The translations under genes were made by a program, and so were the position numbers. Positions 10,761-23,241 of a stretch of 64,000 nt of DNA are shown piece after piece; the stretch's first letter is position 1; every line of letters begins with the position of its first letter. This DNA is from Thamnaconus septentrionalis (lineage: Eukaryota > Chordata > Actinopteri > Tetraodontiformes > Monacanthidae): positions 22,616,040-22,680,039 of the forward strand of contig CM020504.1 of NCBI GenBank assembly GCA_009823395.1, given 5' to 3'. The notes under the pieces were generated by a model, which was not told the DNA's origin, ran no database searches, and saw only the letters and a list, made by a program, of their open reading frames with translations.

Positions 10761-13319
10761 AACCACAAGACAACCATCAGTCAGTTCATCCTTATTACTA
10801 AGACAAATGTGATTCCTGACTTTTCTCTTGATTATAACGTTTTCTTTGTATGATGTAAGAAAACAAAACAAAACAATTGCTTCCTTCATAGAAATCAACA
10901 TTAAAAGTTATAATCACCAAGTCAAGGAATGTAAATAAATCGTAGCCTGTTACCGTTACTGTATTATCTGCTAATAAGCACGAGTGCACATTTGTCAGAG
11001 CAGAGTTTTCTTTTTTGAAATCAGAGAAGTGGAAATTACTCAAAAGAAAAGGTGACCGGGATTGTTTTTGGCCCAAAGACAACCACATGCATTTTTGTGC
11101 CTAACGATCAAAGGTGCAAAAATAGCCAGATTACGAGAGTAAAATTTGTGCACCTGGGTCAGGTGCCAAATTTATGGCCATTTGCATTTTATGTGTTCAA
11201 AAAATCTTTGTGGATGCACCGCAAAAGGGGCACAGATTTCAGGTGCAATGTTGCAAAAAACAGCACCATTGGTCGTGGTCCATTCTTTATGGAGCTGGCC
11301 TTTAGTTTTATCATCAGTTTACGGAACAAAAATGGATAAGAGCATATTTCCTAAAGTCAGTGGGCAAACAAGAGGTGTTAGTAATGGTTTTGCTGACCAT
11401 TATGTTAAATTATAAAAACCAGCACCAAGAAAGCAAGCTGTTCTGAAGAATCAAATATGCTGTAATTCTGAAGGAAGTCAATGCCATTCTGTTGTGCTTA
11501 ACTGCACAGTGGGAAGGAGAATGGCAGTGAGAGAATAGAGCAGCTATGGCTGAGCGATTTGGTAAATCTTAAGATTGAGCAGGCAGGGAGTCAGCTGCCT
11601 CTCTGCACTCAAGCTGACAATTTAAACAGTGTCTCTACAGCAGGGACCAAGGGGCTGTGTTTGGACATGACTCATCTGCACTTGTTAACAATGGCGTGGA
11701 CAAAATCCAGGTGAGTGGTTGCATTGATTTCACTTTAAACCCCTGGCTATAACAGTTATCAAGCGCAATCAGCAAATCCTGCTGCATAATCACCTATTTT
11801 CCCCGCAGAGACATGTAATCATAGAAGCATAGAAGCAAAGCACACATCCACTGACAAGTCAAATACTGAGAGCAAATAATAACGGCATAAGCACATTGCT
11901 TGCTAAAGGCAGCAGTGGTTGCTGCAGCGTGTGTGTTATTAGCATCCTCAACAGGGGAGCGGATAATTAAACAGGATGATGGAAATGAGAAAAGTTTGGA
12001 TAAGTTTGAATGACTTTCCAATTATTTCTTCGTGCATATTACCAATTTAACAAAGCAACAGACCACTTCACTCAAGTGTTGACTGTCATTTAAACACTAT
12101 GATATTACAGAACAGACTTCCAAAAATACATTTCCAGATTCCTGCTTTACGATATGGGATATATTACAGTGCTGATTTTTGATTTTTGTATACTTTTTTT
12201 TAAGGCTTCTAAAACGGGACCTGAATACTATAACTGTGAAGGTGACCTGGTTTGCCAACATAGTTCCTTGAATCCTCGAATTAACCTTTTTATACACAAG
12301 ACCAGTAAAACCACAATATGTATAATAGGTTTGTGTTATCATGAAAAGCGAGCGGCGTAGTCCTCTGAGACTCTGAGCAGGTCCACGTGCTTCTTTACAC
12401 AAAGACAGGTTTAATTTCATTTGAAATCAAAGACCTATTGCTTCTTCATCCACTGTACTTAGTTGTCGTGTGTTTGTGATACTGACGATGCTAAGCTCTA
12501 AACACAGGATAAACAGGCTTCTCTGATTTGCTTAAGTGCAGCTTGATATAGATGTGAATTTGTCATTTGAAGTTATCAAAAATCCCCCCCACAGAGAAAC
12601 TTGATTTACAGATGCAAACAGCTAAAGACAATTTTGTGAGAAAATGAATGTGGGGGCTGTTGAAGAGACTCAGGAACAGCAGGAGGCATTTCAGGCGCAA
12701 GGCTTCTCATAATAATAAAACTGCACTCTGTGCTGCTGTGACATCAATGCACGAGTGATTTCACACTCTAACCTACCCAAATCTTTGAAATCTCACTGCA
12801 CAGAGGTTCAGAAGTCACTCAGTGCCTTTACGTGTCTCTAGATAATCAGAATTATGCCTTTCTCCAATTAGACTATTGGATCATCCCCCTATCTCCAATT
12901 GGAATTGTGTTCAGTGCACTCTATAGCAGTGTACTCAGAAGAGGAAAGCTTTTTTAAGTGTGAGGTAAGGGTCTTCTATAGTGAAGGAACATTTTAGAGG
13001 GTTTCTAATGTGCCTTAATTGATATACAGTCTGGGGAAGCACCTTTCCTTGGATGGCATAAGTGGTCAACCAGTGTAAAACATGCAAAGGCAACAATATT
13101 CTAAACTCAACATTATATGCCAGGAAAACATTAATTTACAATAATAATTTACAAACAATAAAATGTATTGAGAAATGTGGCCAAAATGTGCAAAGTTCCA
13201 GTTAATTGGTTTTGTTGTATATACTTCTGTTGCTGGTTGTTTACTTATTTGTGTACTTATTGCTAGAATTAAATGCCTGAAAGAAAAATGATTTGTGATG
13301 AAATGTACAATCATACATT
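10761..13319. other. non-genic sequence, nothing recognised
   Basis: Unique AT-rich DNA. Frames such as 12097-12420 minus (107 codons) lack recognisable features. Confidence 0.4.
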
Positions 13320-13321
13320 GG

Positions 13322-13575
13322 GGCCTTGGTTCTCTCCAGGTACTCCAGTTTCCTCCCACAGCCCAAAGACATGCATGTGGGGCAAATTTGGAACACTGAA
13401 TTGGCTGTAGGTGTGAGTGTGAAAGGTCATTTATGTGGCTATAAGGACACCCATACACCGTATGGTAAAGAATTTTCCAGTTTAAAGTCAGCCAACACTC
13501 ATCTGTCTGTCTATCATTGTCTTTCACTTATCTGAGGTTATGCCGAGGTCAGCTCCAGGACCCCCTCTCATCTGC
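13322..13575 (+). mobile_element. diverged SINE, body and partial tail
   Basis: It matches the middle of the SINE family at 38577: a run equivalent to ctccagg, then tttcctcccacagcccaaagac and atgcatgtg, then ggctgtaggtgtgagtgtgaa. A degraded tail with gctccaggaccccc follows. The tRNA-like head is missing and the copy is strongly diverged, so it is old. Confidence 0.75.
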
Positions 13576-14364
13576 AACACTCCTCACCTTCTTGCTGAGA
13601 CTCACTTCGGTCGCAAGCATCCACAACTCGTCACCTAGACTACTCATGATTGTTGTTGGACCACAGACTCAAACTTGAGCAAGAATCCACTGTTTTCCAG
13701 CAGAGCTTTATGGCTTCCGACTTCGAGATGTATGTATGGGTCAGCTGTTACTCGCACCTTGGATTTTCAAGATGCAGGTAACGGCTCTGTTAGACAGAAG
13801 AAAGACACACCTTTAGAATATACTTTATTTTTTATATTTTGAGGTGCTGAATGAGTTCAGTTAGATCTTTACAATGATAGTGTTCATTTGAGGGAAGTTT
13901 TCTTAGTTAAAATTTTTCTAATGACCATGTCCTTCAGACCTTGGAAATCATCAAAACGCATTAAGCTCCATCTCTTTCGATCACGTTTTTATGGATAGGC
14001 AGTTGACATACGACTGATAGAGGGCTTGTTTTCAAGTTGTACCTGCAAAAGATGTGGATACTATTCAGCCTTTCTGCCTCTAATCCCAGAGGTAAGCTAT
14101 TTATGACCAGAAGCTAATTCATGCTTTCATTTCCACTACACCTGATTACTGTAGCATTCTTTGGACTGGAATCACTCAAAAGACCTCCAAACAGCTGCAA
14201 CTTGCCCTGAACGATGCAGCTGGTTTGTGGATAGAACAGAACTGGTGTTCAGCTCCAAAATGTTTACCACAGACTGTTTACCAGTCTGATGTACAATACA
14301 TTTCAAAGTTCTCCTCGGTCAGTGAATCACTGAATGGTTTAGTGATGGCTTCGTACAGTTGAAG

Positions 14365-14899
14365 CTGCATTTCCATTACCCCTAGAATTGCGCAAAACCA
14401 AAATATCGCAATAAAAAACTGGTCATGGAAACACCTAAACTTGGGAAAAACCTCTCAAATATGGCTAAAAGGTTTTGAAGCTCTCATGAGGTGGTTTTTC
14501 AGACAAATTGATATAGAGGTATATGGCAAAAGTGTCATGGAAAGACTTTTTTTTGCATTTACACATCACCGGACATGACGTACGGGGGCCATGTGACCAG
14601 TTCACTTCAAGTGAAAAATGCTGCAGATTTTTTTTTACAAGTATTCAAAGAGAAAAATACAACAACAATTCTTGACCGCAATCAACATGAAAATGCAGAT
14701 TTATACCAGGAGTTTTATACCTCCAACCTCCTCAAAGTGGGGTCTCGCGGGATGAGATTTTACGAGAATTACGCGTTATGCGCTTCACACCATTCAATGG
14801 AAACACCTGCAAATCGCAATTGTACTTGTACTAGTCAAAATTTTAGAAATATTGTTTTTATTTTGCGGAAAAAAAAACCAAACTGTAATGGAAACACAG
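14365..14899. mobile_element. MITE-like element with imperfect terminal inverted repeats
   Basis: The left end ctgcatttccattac (14365-14379) and the reverse complement of the right end (14885-14899) agree at 13 of 15 positions. Just inside both ends lie related gcgcaaaa / ccgcaaaa motifs, and catggaaac-type segments recur internally (near 14425-14434, 14535 and 14798-14806). The 134-codon frame at 14575-14979 crosses the right end and shows no transposase domain, so the element would be non-autonomous. No clear target-site duplication was found, which leaves the superfamily unassigned. Confidence 0.5.
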
Positions 14900-16071
14900 A
14901 TAATGACGTGTTAAAGCAACATAGACCGAGCAGATCTACAGACACAGGACATATAGTCGAGCCCAGAGTCCAAAAATAAAAATGGTATTGCTGCATTTAT
15001 CCATTATGCTGTACACACATGAAACAAGCTACCAAGAGAACTGAATCGGTGCCAAATTTCCTGAAGTCTTCATTATGCCTTGTCCTTATAGGTGAGCTTC
15101 TTTAAAGCCTAATTCTTAAATCATTTTAAGTAATTGTTTTAATTGTGGATTTTAAATTCTAAATTATTTAGAAATTTCTTTTATATCTTTCAAATTCAAT
15201 TTTAGCTGTAAGTCTGTGTCCTTTTGATTTCCACAGAGCACTTTGAATTGTAATTGAATTCTGGTATGCAATGTGCAAATACAGTATAGCCATTCATGCC
15301 AGACAAAAGGGAGCCAGTATGTGAGAAAACATTAACTGCAGCATTATCCACAACCATTCGGAGCAGCTGTGAGTGATTTGAACAAAGGAAACATGTCTTC
15401 AAGCTGGTGACAAAAGGAAACAGACATAAAACCAGGTGGAAAATAACAGGTTGCTCTGCTTCTTTGGTTAGTGATCACAGATGCTTCATGAAAAAAAAAA
15501 ACAACTACTCCACCGTCACTGTTGTAATTTGTGGTTGTCATTCGCCTTCGTTTCTCCGGTCTGCCACTCAGCTTCAACTTCAGGTAGAGCCTAAGCGTGG
15601 TTTCTCCTCACATTTTCCAGTCCGCTACACCTTAATGTGTGATTTTTGCACTGGAGCCCATCGCCAGTAATGACTTACAAAAACACAGAGTGCTTGTTTG
15701 CAGGTAGTTGTGGGAATGTCTTTTTAATCTCTTAGTAACAATGTTGTGTATCTACAGCTCCATTTGTAGTGCCTATTGTTATTTTTACAGGTCTGTTGGG
15801 TTTTATTAAGAAGGCCACACGCATGTCTCTTGAATATTATGTTGTCCTACCGTTGAAAAATTTCTATTTTGAATATTTTCATAAACTCATGCTGGAAAAA
15901 GAAATTGGATGTTGTAGTTTTTTAGTAGTAAAGTAAGTAAGTTAATTAAGCTACATCAATTCTTGAAAAAGAACAAATCAATTAAGCCAGAACACGTGAA
16001 TGATATTTAACGAAGCAATTTGTCAACACCTCAGGGTTTACTATGCTTTACCTCTGTTTTTTTTTTTTTTA
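14900..16071. other. non-genic sequence, nothing recognised
   Basis: AT-rich DNA. Small overlapping frames at 15344-15670 on both strands are not convincing. A T-rich run abuts the LINE 3' end at about 16058-16070. Confidence 0.4.
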
Positions 16072-16800
16072 ATACATCTCCTTTATTTAACCAGGTGAGT
16101 CACCATTGACAGACAATATATATTTTGCAAGGGGACACTGGTCAAGATAGCAGCACAGGAATTGCACAAACATTCTTGAAATCAACACAAATATGAAACA
16201 TATAAACAAATACAGAAACGATCAACAAATAGTCAAAATTGTATAATTGAGTAAAACATTTACAGACCTCAGCTAATACTGTCTGCCGTAAGCTCTAACA
16301 AACACCCAATGTGATGAAATGTTCCAATTTGATGATTCCATGCTGTGACTGGACGAGAGGCAACAAGCAGTGGAAGATCAAAGGCAGTAGACTCTTGACT
16401 TCCACTTAAACTGGAGGCTTGGGGATTGCCTCAGATAGCTTTAAAATAAATACATGCCACAGAAGCCACCTACAGTTGCATGACAAAGTCAGACCTGTTT
16501 TTGTGTTAAATGTCAGAACATCGCCATCATCTCACTGAAAGAAAATTTGCTTAAAACAAGCTCTGTCAGTATTCATTTTGAAAGTTAGTTTCTTTTTTAA
16601 TCCAACCAGACTCCTAAATATTTATAACTACAGCTGGCATAGAGCAAAGCCTGGCGAAGTATACAATCTTAGTTTTATCAGAGTTCAAAACCAGTGTAAG
16701 TGACTATAAAGCAGTCTGCATTAAGTCAAAAGATTCCTGCAGGCTCAGCTTGCAAAGAATATAGTGACATCTGCATATAACTCTGTCTTTGGATTTATTA
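16072..16800 (-). pseudogene. decayed LINE reverse transcriptase, 3' part
   Basis: On the minus strand, a broken reverse-transcriptase reading starts near 16790. The YADD-type box reads YADV (16765-16780, second Asp lost). It is followed by LVLNSDKTK (about 16662-16695) and a remnant of the usual YKYLG segment near 16598-16625. In-frame stops interrupt it. A C-terminal part and a 3' UTR follow. The element ends at about 16072 with a cctggttaaataaag terminus, a common end of fish LINEs of this type. The exact clade is not certain, and it cannot encode an active enzyme. Confidence 0.75.
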
Positions 16801-17229
16801 TCTCAAAAATGATATTAATATTTCATTTTAGTTGTATCCACGTGCATTTCCCCCCCCAAAGGACTGCACAAAAATAACAATTTTAGGATATTTTCAGCAT
16901 GAATAGTTTTATATATAAGGGCAAAAATAAATATTAAACATTATACAATAATATAATAATATAATATAATAATAAATTCTAGTTCTAGTTCTAAATCACA
17001 CAATACTGCAGAGATTCACAATGAAAAGTCGTGCGTTTTCAAGAAAAAAGAGTGGCACTGATGAATGTCTACACTATGCAAGGGGTTTAACAATTAAAAT
17101 TGCTATAACTTCCCATCCCATATGCACCGGCTGTACAGTGTCCTTCTCAATTTATAAATATTTTCAAGCAGTGTTGGTCATAGCCAGCTAGTCAGTGAAC
17201 TCTCCAGGAATGAGACAACTTTGTACTTC

Positions 17230-17320
17230 AATTCTTTTGCCAACAACGATTTTCAGAAAGGAATAACACATGGGGTCAATAAGACAAAAATAAAATGCAG
17301 AGAGCAGAAAAGTCCATATG
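17230..17320 (-). other. FYFC...MxYSFL segment, copy 1
   Basis: The minus strand encodes FYFCLIDPMCYSFL within an 85-codon open frame (17188-17445). A similar segment occurs about 670 bases away at 17925-18000. The pattern loosely resembles transmembrane helix 7 of a GPCR (a D-P...Y motif), but the rest of such a receptor is not visible. The function is unknown. Confidence 0.25.
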
Positions 17321-17924
17321 TACAGCACACTGCCCAAGGAGTACTTCCATCTTACTGGGAATACCTGAAGCAAAGTCTTTGATTGCCTAATGTTCACCTT
17401 GTTTAAGTCAGTTTCTTTTTTGCTTGTTTGTTTCTTATAAAGCACTGGCCAATTCTTTTTGTGGGAGGCTCTGAACAGATGGCCAACTGCTATTCTCTCT
17501 CTTTATGCATAAAGCTAAAGAAATACTCATAAACACATTTCTGTGGAGATTAAAAGGGTGGCATTACATCCTTGCATCCACCACTACTGTGGCTAAAGTG
17601 AATTGATAGATGATAGAAAGATATTTTCAGACCCTGGATAGTTCTCACAGTGGACAGAGCCAATAGAGTCCAATGCTGGCCAATTAAAAATCAATGTAAA
17701 GAACTTCTGGCTCATCATCTTAACTTTGCTGCCAGGATGAAATAAAATTGAATAGTTGTGGCTACAGAAAAATGAAACGGTTGCAAGGACGATAGAAAAA
17801 AAAAATGACAGAAGCTTTTCTCTTTTGTTTTTGATAGAAGGGATATTACGATTGGAGTGCTTTCTGTGAAGTTAGGATATTATTGATTCTCAGGAGAGCC
17901 AAGGGAAGAGAGAGGAGAGGAAAC

Positions 17925-18000
17925 ATAAACAGGAAGGAATAAAGCATGGAGTCAAGTATACAAAAATAAAAAGAACTGTATTCTGTGTAATATACCATCA
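17925..18000 (-). other. FYFC...MxYSFL segment, copy 2
   Basis: The minus strand encodes FYFCILDSMLYSFL, matching copy 1 at most positions over 14 residues. The plus strand also aligns over about 40 bases (gaataa.gcatgg.gtcaa then acaaaaataaa). It could be a local duplication, two relics of one gene or repeat, or chance in AT-rich DNA. Confidence 0.25.
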
Positions 18001-18187
18001 GCGGGACAGAACATATTAGATGTGGCCATATGAAGCCAGAGAGGACAGACTGAGATGGACAGAGGAGGGACAGTGAATGTGTAGGTAGAAGGGCAGAGTT
18101 ACATGGAGGCAGATGGTTCAGTGTGGTCACTCAGGTAGAAGGGAATAACCAAAGGGAATAGAAAAAGTCAGGCAAGTTGGTTCCTTT

Positions 18188-18236
18188 TTCTCTGATTGTA
18201 CAAAGCACTTTGAGACGTCTTTGGATGTGATTTAGC

Positions 18237-18266
<30 letters not shown>
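18188..18266 (+). mobile_element. Rex1-like LINE 3' tail with (ATTG)n
   Basis: The segment gattgtacaaagc.ctttgagacgtctttggatgtgatttagc, ending in about seven ATTG units, matches the 3' end of the larger LINE at 63785-63852 almost base for base. Only the last 80 bases are present, so it is a severely 5'-truncated insertion. Confidence 0.8.
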
Positions 18267-18267
<1 letters not shown>

Positions 18268-19110
18268 TTCTACATTTTCAAACCTCTCTTGAATCTAGCG
18301 CCTCTTAACATATGTAACATGCAAAAGAGTTTGTATTAGAGTATTAGCGTGGTTGTTGTGTAATTGCTCAACTTAAAGAAGCCCTGGAAATAGTTTGCGT
18401 TCAAACTGACCTTGAAACGGCTTTGTATCGCTCACTCACACGCAGCAGGACCAACAATCAGATGCAGTACTATGTGCATTGTATGGCAAACGAATAATGT
18501 ATAAGATTATTTGCATGTGTATTATAGTGTATGATAGGTGGATCTTTACCTAGGGTGGTTTAATGAGAGCTGAAACAATTATCTCCTGATCCTCCTTCAC
18601 ACACCTTGGATGAAGGAGCATGTTGTTGATGGAGATGCTGAGTGCCTCACTTGCCGTTGATCAAAGGTGGGAACATTACACCAGTTTGCCCCTTGTCTTT
18701 CTAGGGTTGGCAGATTGAAATGCAAATGTATGCAATGATAAAAGATCAAATTGAAAACACTTTATTGTCCGTAAGCCAGGAGGAGTCCAAATCCAATGAC
18801 AGAACCTCCCATTCACTCAAACAACACTGTGACCACGTTAAACACAATGCCCTTTGAAATTCAATTTCATCTTTTGTATGCATCTAATTTAAAATTATAT
18901 TACCAAACTACACTTGGTAGTGTGCCTTGAAAATATATCAATATTTTTATTGGATTAATTTGTGTGAACTGTATACTGAATGCTTTTAGAGCCTCTATTG
19001 ATTTTAAGTTACAACCTCATTTAACCCCAACTGTCTTTGTAGAGTGACACTTACAAAGGTAGGAGTGAATGTGGTCACCAACCTTTTAGCCTTGTCCCTT
19101 CAAATGAAAG

Positions 19111-19112
<2 letters not shown>
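18267..19112. other. non-genic sequence, nothing recognised
   Basis: AT-rich unique DNA with no convincing open frame. Confidence 0.45.

Positions 19113-19149
<37 letters not shown>
19113..19149. repeat. (GT)n microsatellite
   Basis: A GT run of about 18 units, ending in gcgtgggggtg. Confidence 0.95.
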
Positions 19150-19153
<4 letters not shown>

Positions 19154-20806
19154 GGGGTGTTACACTTAAGAGACACACTTTTAGTAGTTACAGTATAAAT
19201 ATTTTTCGTTGTTTGATCTGAAAGCACATCTATTATGTGTTTTTTGATCTGTATTATACTTAATAAATGATTGTTCAAGGTTAGTCTTAGTCTACTTTAA
19301 TGTGATGTTATTAATAACATATATTGAATGTCATACTGTTAACAACTATGTTTCTAAATTACTTGTATGTTTTAATGAAGTAACAATGCTATATAGATAA
19401 TATGAACACTTTATTAACTGGTGAAAGTGTTCATTATCAATATTTATTTATATATTTTTGATTTTATTTTTTCATCAAAGTGGTCACAAAAGTGTAAAGC
19501 TTTTTGCTTTGAATAGCATTATAAAGACACAATGCTATTATGGGTTTTGTTTTTTGCCTGAGAAGCTTTAATGCACATTGAAGTCTTTTGATTGATCTGA
19601 CATTTCACGCTACTTGTGTTGTCACCAGCAAGCTAAAGGGGCAAACTGATACCACATACAAAGGCTTGCAGTCTCTGAAATGAATGAGTAAGGCAATAAC
19701 TGCCTCAGAAAAGATTTCCTTCATGTTTAAACGATTCCTGCTTCTTTGTATCATGCTGGCACATATTCTATTTTCATCCTTCTTTATTGTTTTTTGTGTT
19801 TTTAAAGCACTGAAAAGACAAATGTGACTAAAATACACCATTCGAATAGGATGACGAGCACTTTGGAGGTTTTGCAGATGTGTTTCTGTACACGTGTTCT
19901 GATGATGGTGAAAGTGGATCTGAGATGAATCCAAGCTCTGTTCCTGACATGTCTCCTTCCTTTTTCACTCCCCTGATAAAACCCTCGCTATTTGCCGGCA
20001 TGACTGCAGGAAGCAAGTTGCTTCAAAAAAGACCCCGACATGAAGGAGGGTGCATAAAATGAGACAAAACTTTTAAAATCCAGAAATTTTCAAAGTCTTG
20101 AAATTGTCCTTGGTGAAGAAAAGTTTGTTGTCACCATTTTTTTCCTTCGACAAACATGTTGTCGATGGCTTCAAACATGATGTTATCTTAATGCATCAAA
20201 AGGAAAGAAATTGAATATGAGGTCATGAACCCTTTGTCGTTTATAATAGTAACTTTTTATTTGAACAGCTGTCAGAACCGGAGAGCATTTGGGCAAAAGT
20301 GTTGATCTTATAAATGAAATAATGCAATCATTCCCTCCTCAGTGAAAAATATTGAAAACTTGTAGAATAAATAATTCTGTTCAATTGCCAGTCTCACAGC
20401 AAAAATTGCAGGGCTTTTATACTCTTGCCACTCATCCCACTAGCTGAGGAAGGTTCAGTCATCTGCAAGCTATCATTATCACATTATAGACGGGCAAATA
20501 GTTAGTAAAAGTAAGTATACTTACCTGTTCTGGCAGAATTATTATGTATGCGTGTATGTATTTATGTCAATTTATTTTAGGAAGTGTTTTCTTGTTTAAA
20601 TTGACTTGAATTGTAGGTGAAGTTTGTAGCTTTACCCTGTGCCAGGTTTAGCTGATAGTGCAGCCTCCCTTGAGGGAGGGGAGACTCACTCAAGGGAGTG
20701 TGCGGGGCACCTTGCTCTTGCAAGCTCTACCCTAAAGTTATACTTGGGAAAAACTGCAGTTCTCTTTGTTTCAGGTTAAGGATACATTTCTTATATTGCC
20801 TTTAAC
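19150..20806. other. non-genic sequence, nothing recognised
   Basis: AT-rich DNA. Antisense-overlapping frames at 19605-20062 show no domain. A short hairpin, cctccc-ttga-gggagg, lies near 20664-20681. Confidence 0.4.
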
Positions 20807-20829
20807 AAAAAAAAAAAAAAAAAAAAAAA
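20807..20829. repeat. poly-A run
   Basis: 23 consecutive A residues. It may be the tail of a retroposed sequence, but no element was recognised upstream. Confidence 0.9.
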
Positions 20830-21871
20830 TCTATTTCTGGAACTATTTTTGATACATTTTTACATCAAGATTGAAGAGAATAAAAGTTTTATTTTTATGT
20901 TTTTGGAATTGAAAGTTTTGTCATCTCTGTTCACCTAGTCCTCCAGAACAAACTCATTTACTTGAATACTATTAATGTGACAATGCTTTTAAATTTGCAA
21001 ATAGGTCATTGGATTTTTTTATGATCCACATTGACACAAATCTCGTGTGTCTTATGTTAGACACTTTGGGGAACAGGGATCCTGGATGAGCAGCATCCAG
21101 GACCAACAAGCTGCAACAGCTGCCCCCTGCCTGACACGGTCACAAATGAACAACTATTATTGAAAAGTCGGTGTGTTAATGAAGTGCCACTTTGTGTTTG
21201 ATTAAACCTTAACATTTGTTTGTTCTTAAAGCCTGAATTAGGAGTTTGGGCACGTTGCCAGTCATAACCCTCTTAACAAGTGGAGCCTGTCTCATGTGGC
21301 GATGTGTTTTTTGCGCGTCAGTGAGAAAGTAAATTAACCTGTCTGCACAGCCCTGTGAGATGGAGGTGTGTGTATCTGACATGTGTCACTGGGCAACGTG
21401 TTCGCTCTACAGACAGAGGGATACTGGCAGCTGAAGGCAGGGTGATTGGCAGGGTGACCCTGAACACGCTCCATGCGGGTTTATGGCCTCTTGTTGCAAC
21501 TTTTACCCACTCAAAATTCATCATCAGTTCACTTAGTCAAGTTTCTATCTGGGTTTTGTCAAACCATGTTGTCACGAGGACCCTTTCATTTTATTAAGTT
21601 TGCGTTCAACACTGGGATTATGTTTTTAGTTTCTAGTCTAACTACTTGAGATTTTCAACTCTTTCACTTTGAAGGGGCAATATGCAATTTAAGGTCATAA
21701 AAATTGGAAGGTGTGAGGCTAGTGGTGGTATTTTCTCTTGGGCAGAGCCTTGCATGGCACACCCTCTGTGTTGATTCCAAGCCCTTTCTAACCATCTCTT
21801 TTATAAACTGCAAATAGCACGAAGTGTGCTCCAAATGAATGCTAACAGCTAAAATGATACTGGATATGATC

Positions 21872-22121
21872 TTAAATCCAGAGGAGAGAGTCACCTTCTG
21901 TTGCCATGTTGTGTTTTCAAGGGGAAACTACCGTCGATGGATCTGCAACAGAACTTTGCTAAAATATGTAAGTGATTTAGTTTTATCATAACAGACTTTG
22001 GATAAGTGAACTAATAAAAAAAGTCATATGTGTCAATGGAAGGTCCGTCATTCATGGAGGTCCCCTTGGAAACACAACATGGTTACAGAGTTCTGGCAAC
22101 AGAATGGAGCCTGCAGATTTA
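21872..22121. repeat. inverted pair of dispersed repeat (copies C and B)
   Basis: Copy B (22064-22121, plus) carries ccccttggaaacacaacatgg, acagagttctgg, caacagaa and cagatttaa (shown here as separate blocks). Copy C (21872-21930, minus strand) carries the same ordered blocks, but the acagagttctgg block is missing. The two face each other across about 130 bases and could form a hairpin. Copy A is at 7411-7470. The family was not recognised; a foldback MITE is plausible. Confidence 0.6.
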
Positions 22122-22143
22122 ATTTTCACATTTTTCACATGAC

Positions 22144-22168
22144 TCCCCCCCACCCCCCCAACCCCCCA
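22144..22168. repeat. C-rich low-complexity run
   Basis: Three C tracts of six to eight bases separated by A residues. Confidence 0.9.
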
Positions 22169-22828
22169 CATTCTTGCTGAATCCGTCTTTTGTAATTGGT
22201 TGGACAAGATATTGAAACAGGAATCATTTTAACATAGTTTTGAGGTAGAAACTGGGAATTAACTTCTCAATAGCAGAAAGAAATGTCTTGCAATTAAAAA
22301 ATCAGAGTGTTCAAAAGATTGTAGTAAATAGATACTAAATACTAATGATACTTTTAAATTACAGTGGTCATCCCTTTCTTCAATTAACAGAGTAGAAACT
22401 GCCCTGTTTTACACAGAGAAAGAGCCAGATGGAATCATCTGATTGGCAAAAATGCTGAAATCTTGTCCATTTAGCTGCGTTTTGGTTTTTCTGTTAACAC
22501 CAGGTTTGACTCCTGCCGCCTTGTTAGTCACAAAGCTGTCACCATCTATTTGCCGTTCAATCAATCAGCATTTAGCACTCAATGGGGCGCTCGGGCCTTT
22601 TTCTCCCCCGACAGACTGGGGTTACACTCCGCAGATGACAAAAAGCCCTGGAAAGATTGAGTGCTAGAGAGAGAAGCAGAAAAGGCACCAGGTGGAGAAC
22701 AGAGAGGTGGAGAAAAGTAAGAGCAAGAGAGCACGGAGGGAGAAAAGCAGGCTTTAATAGACCTACTGAACTTAACTCAAAAGTAAATAAATGTAAAGTA
22801 TACATTACTGTAATAGTATAGAACAAGG

Positions 22829-23065
22829 TCTATCCATTTATCTTGCCCTCTAAACGAGCCCAGCTAACTTGGCCTGAAGGCAATGTCACACCCTGGAGAA
22901 TTTGCCGGTCTATCGCATGGCCACCACCGAGAGATAAACAACCATCCACACTAACACCTGTGGCCAGTTGGAGTTGGAAGACTACCTGGAGAGAACACAG
23001 GCAGACACAGCGAGAACACGCAGACACCACACATGAGTGGTATGAGCCGGGGGAATCGAACCTGC
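22829..23065 (-). mobile_element. diverged SINE, minus strand
   Basis: It is the reverse complement of the fish SINE: the tail side begins near tctatccatttatc. The body has acaccctggagaatttgccgg, a cgcatggccac equivalent, agataaacaaccatccacac and tggagagaacacaggcag. The head side has the B-box complement gggaatcgaacc at about 23051-23062. Several small deletions are present and no target-site duplication could be read, so it is an old copy. Confidence 0.8.
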
Positions 23066-23224
23066 AACCTTTCTTGTTTTGAGGTGATCTTGTTGCACTT
23101 CATCCTTATTAATGCCTCCAGCGATGCTTCCACACTGTTTTTATTACAATACAGCCCAGTTTTGCAAGATTATTTCTCACAAAATTTGTAAAACAAAGTT
23201 GTCAGGCCAAACAGAGAGAGTAAA

Positions 23225-23241
23225 AGAGAGAGAGAGAGAGA
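23225..23241. repeat. (GA)n short microsatellite
   Basis: About eight GA units inside a longer purine-rich stretch. Confidence 0.85.

Noticed and set aside
13066..13527. 153-codon minus-strand open frame
   Set aside because: About half of it is the antisense reading of the SINE at 13322-13575, and there is no recognisable domain.
20664..20681. short hairpin cctccc-ttga-gggagg as a terminator or RNA element
   Set aside because: A six-base stem is expected by chance in 64 kb, and bacterial-type terminators do not apply in this vertebrate setting.
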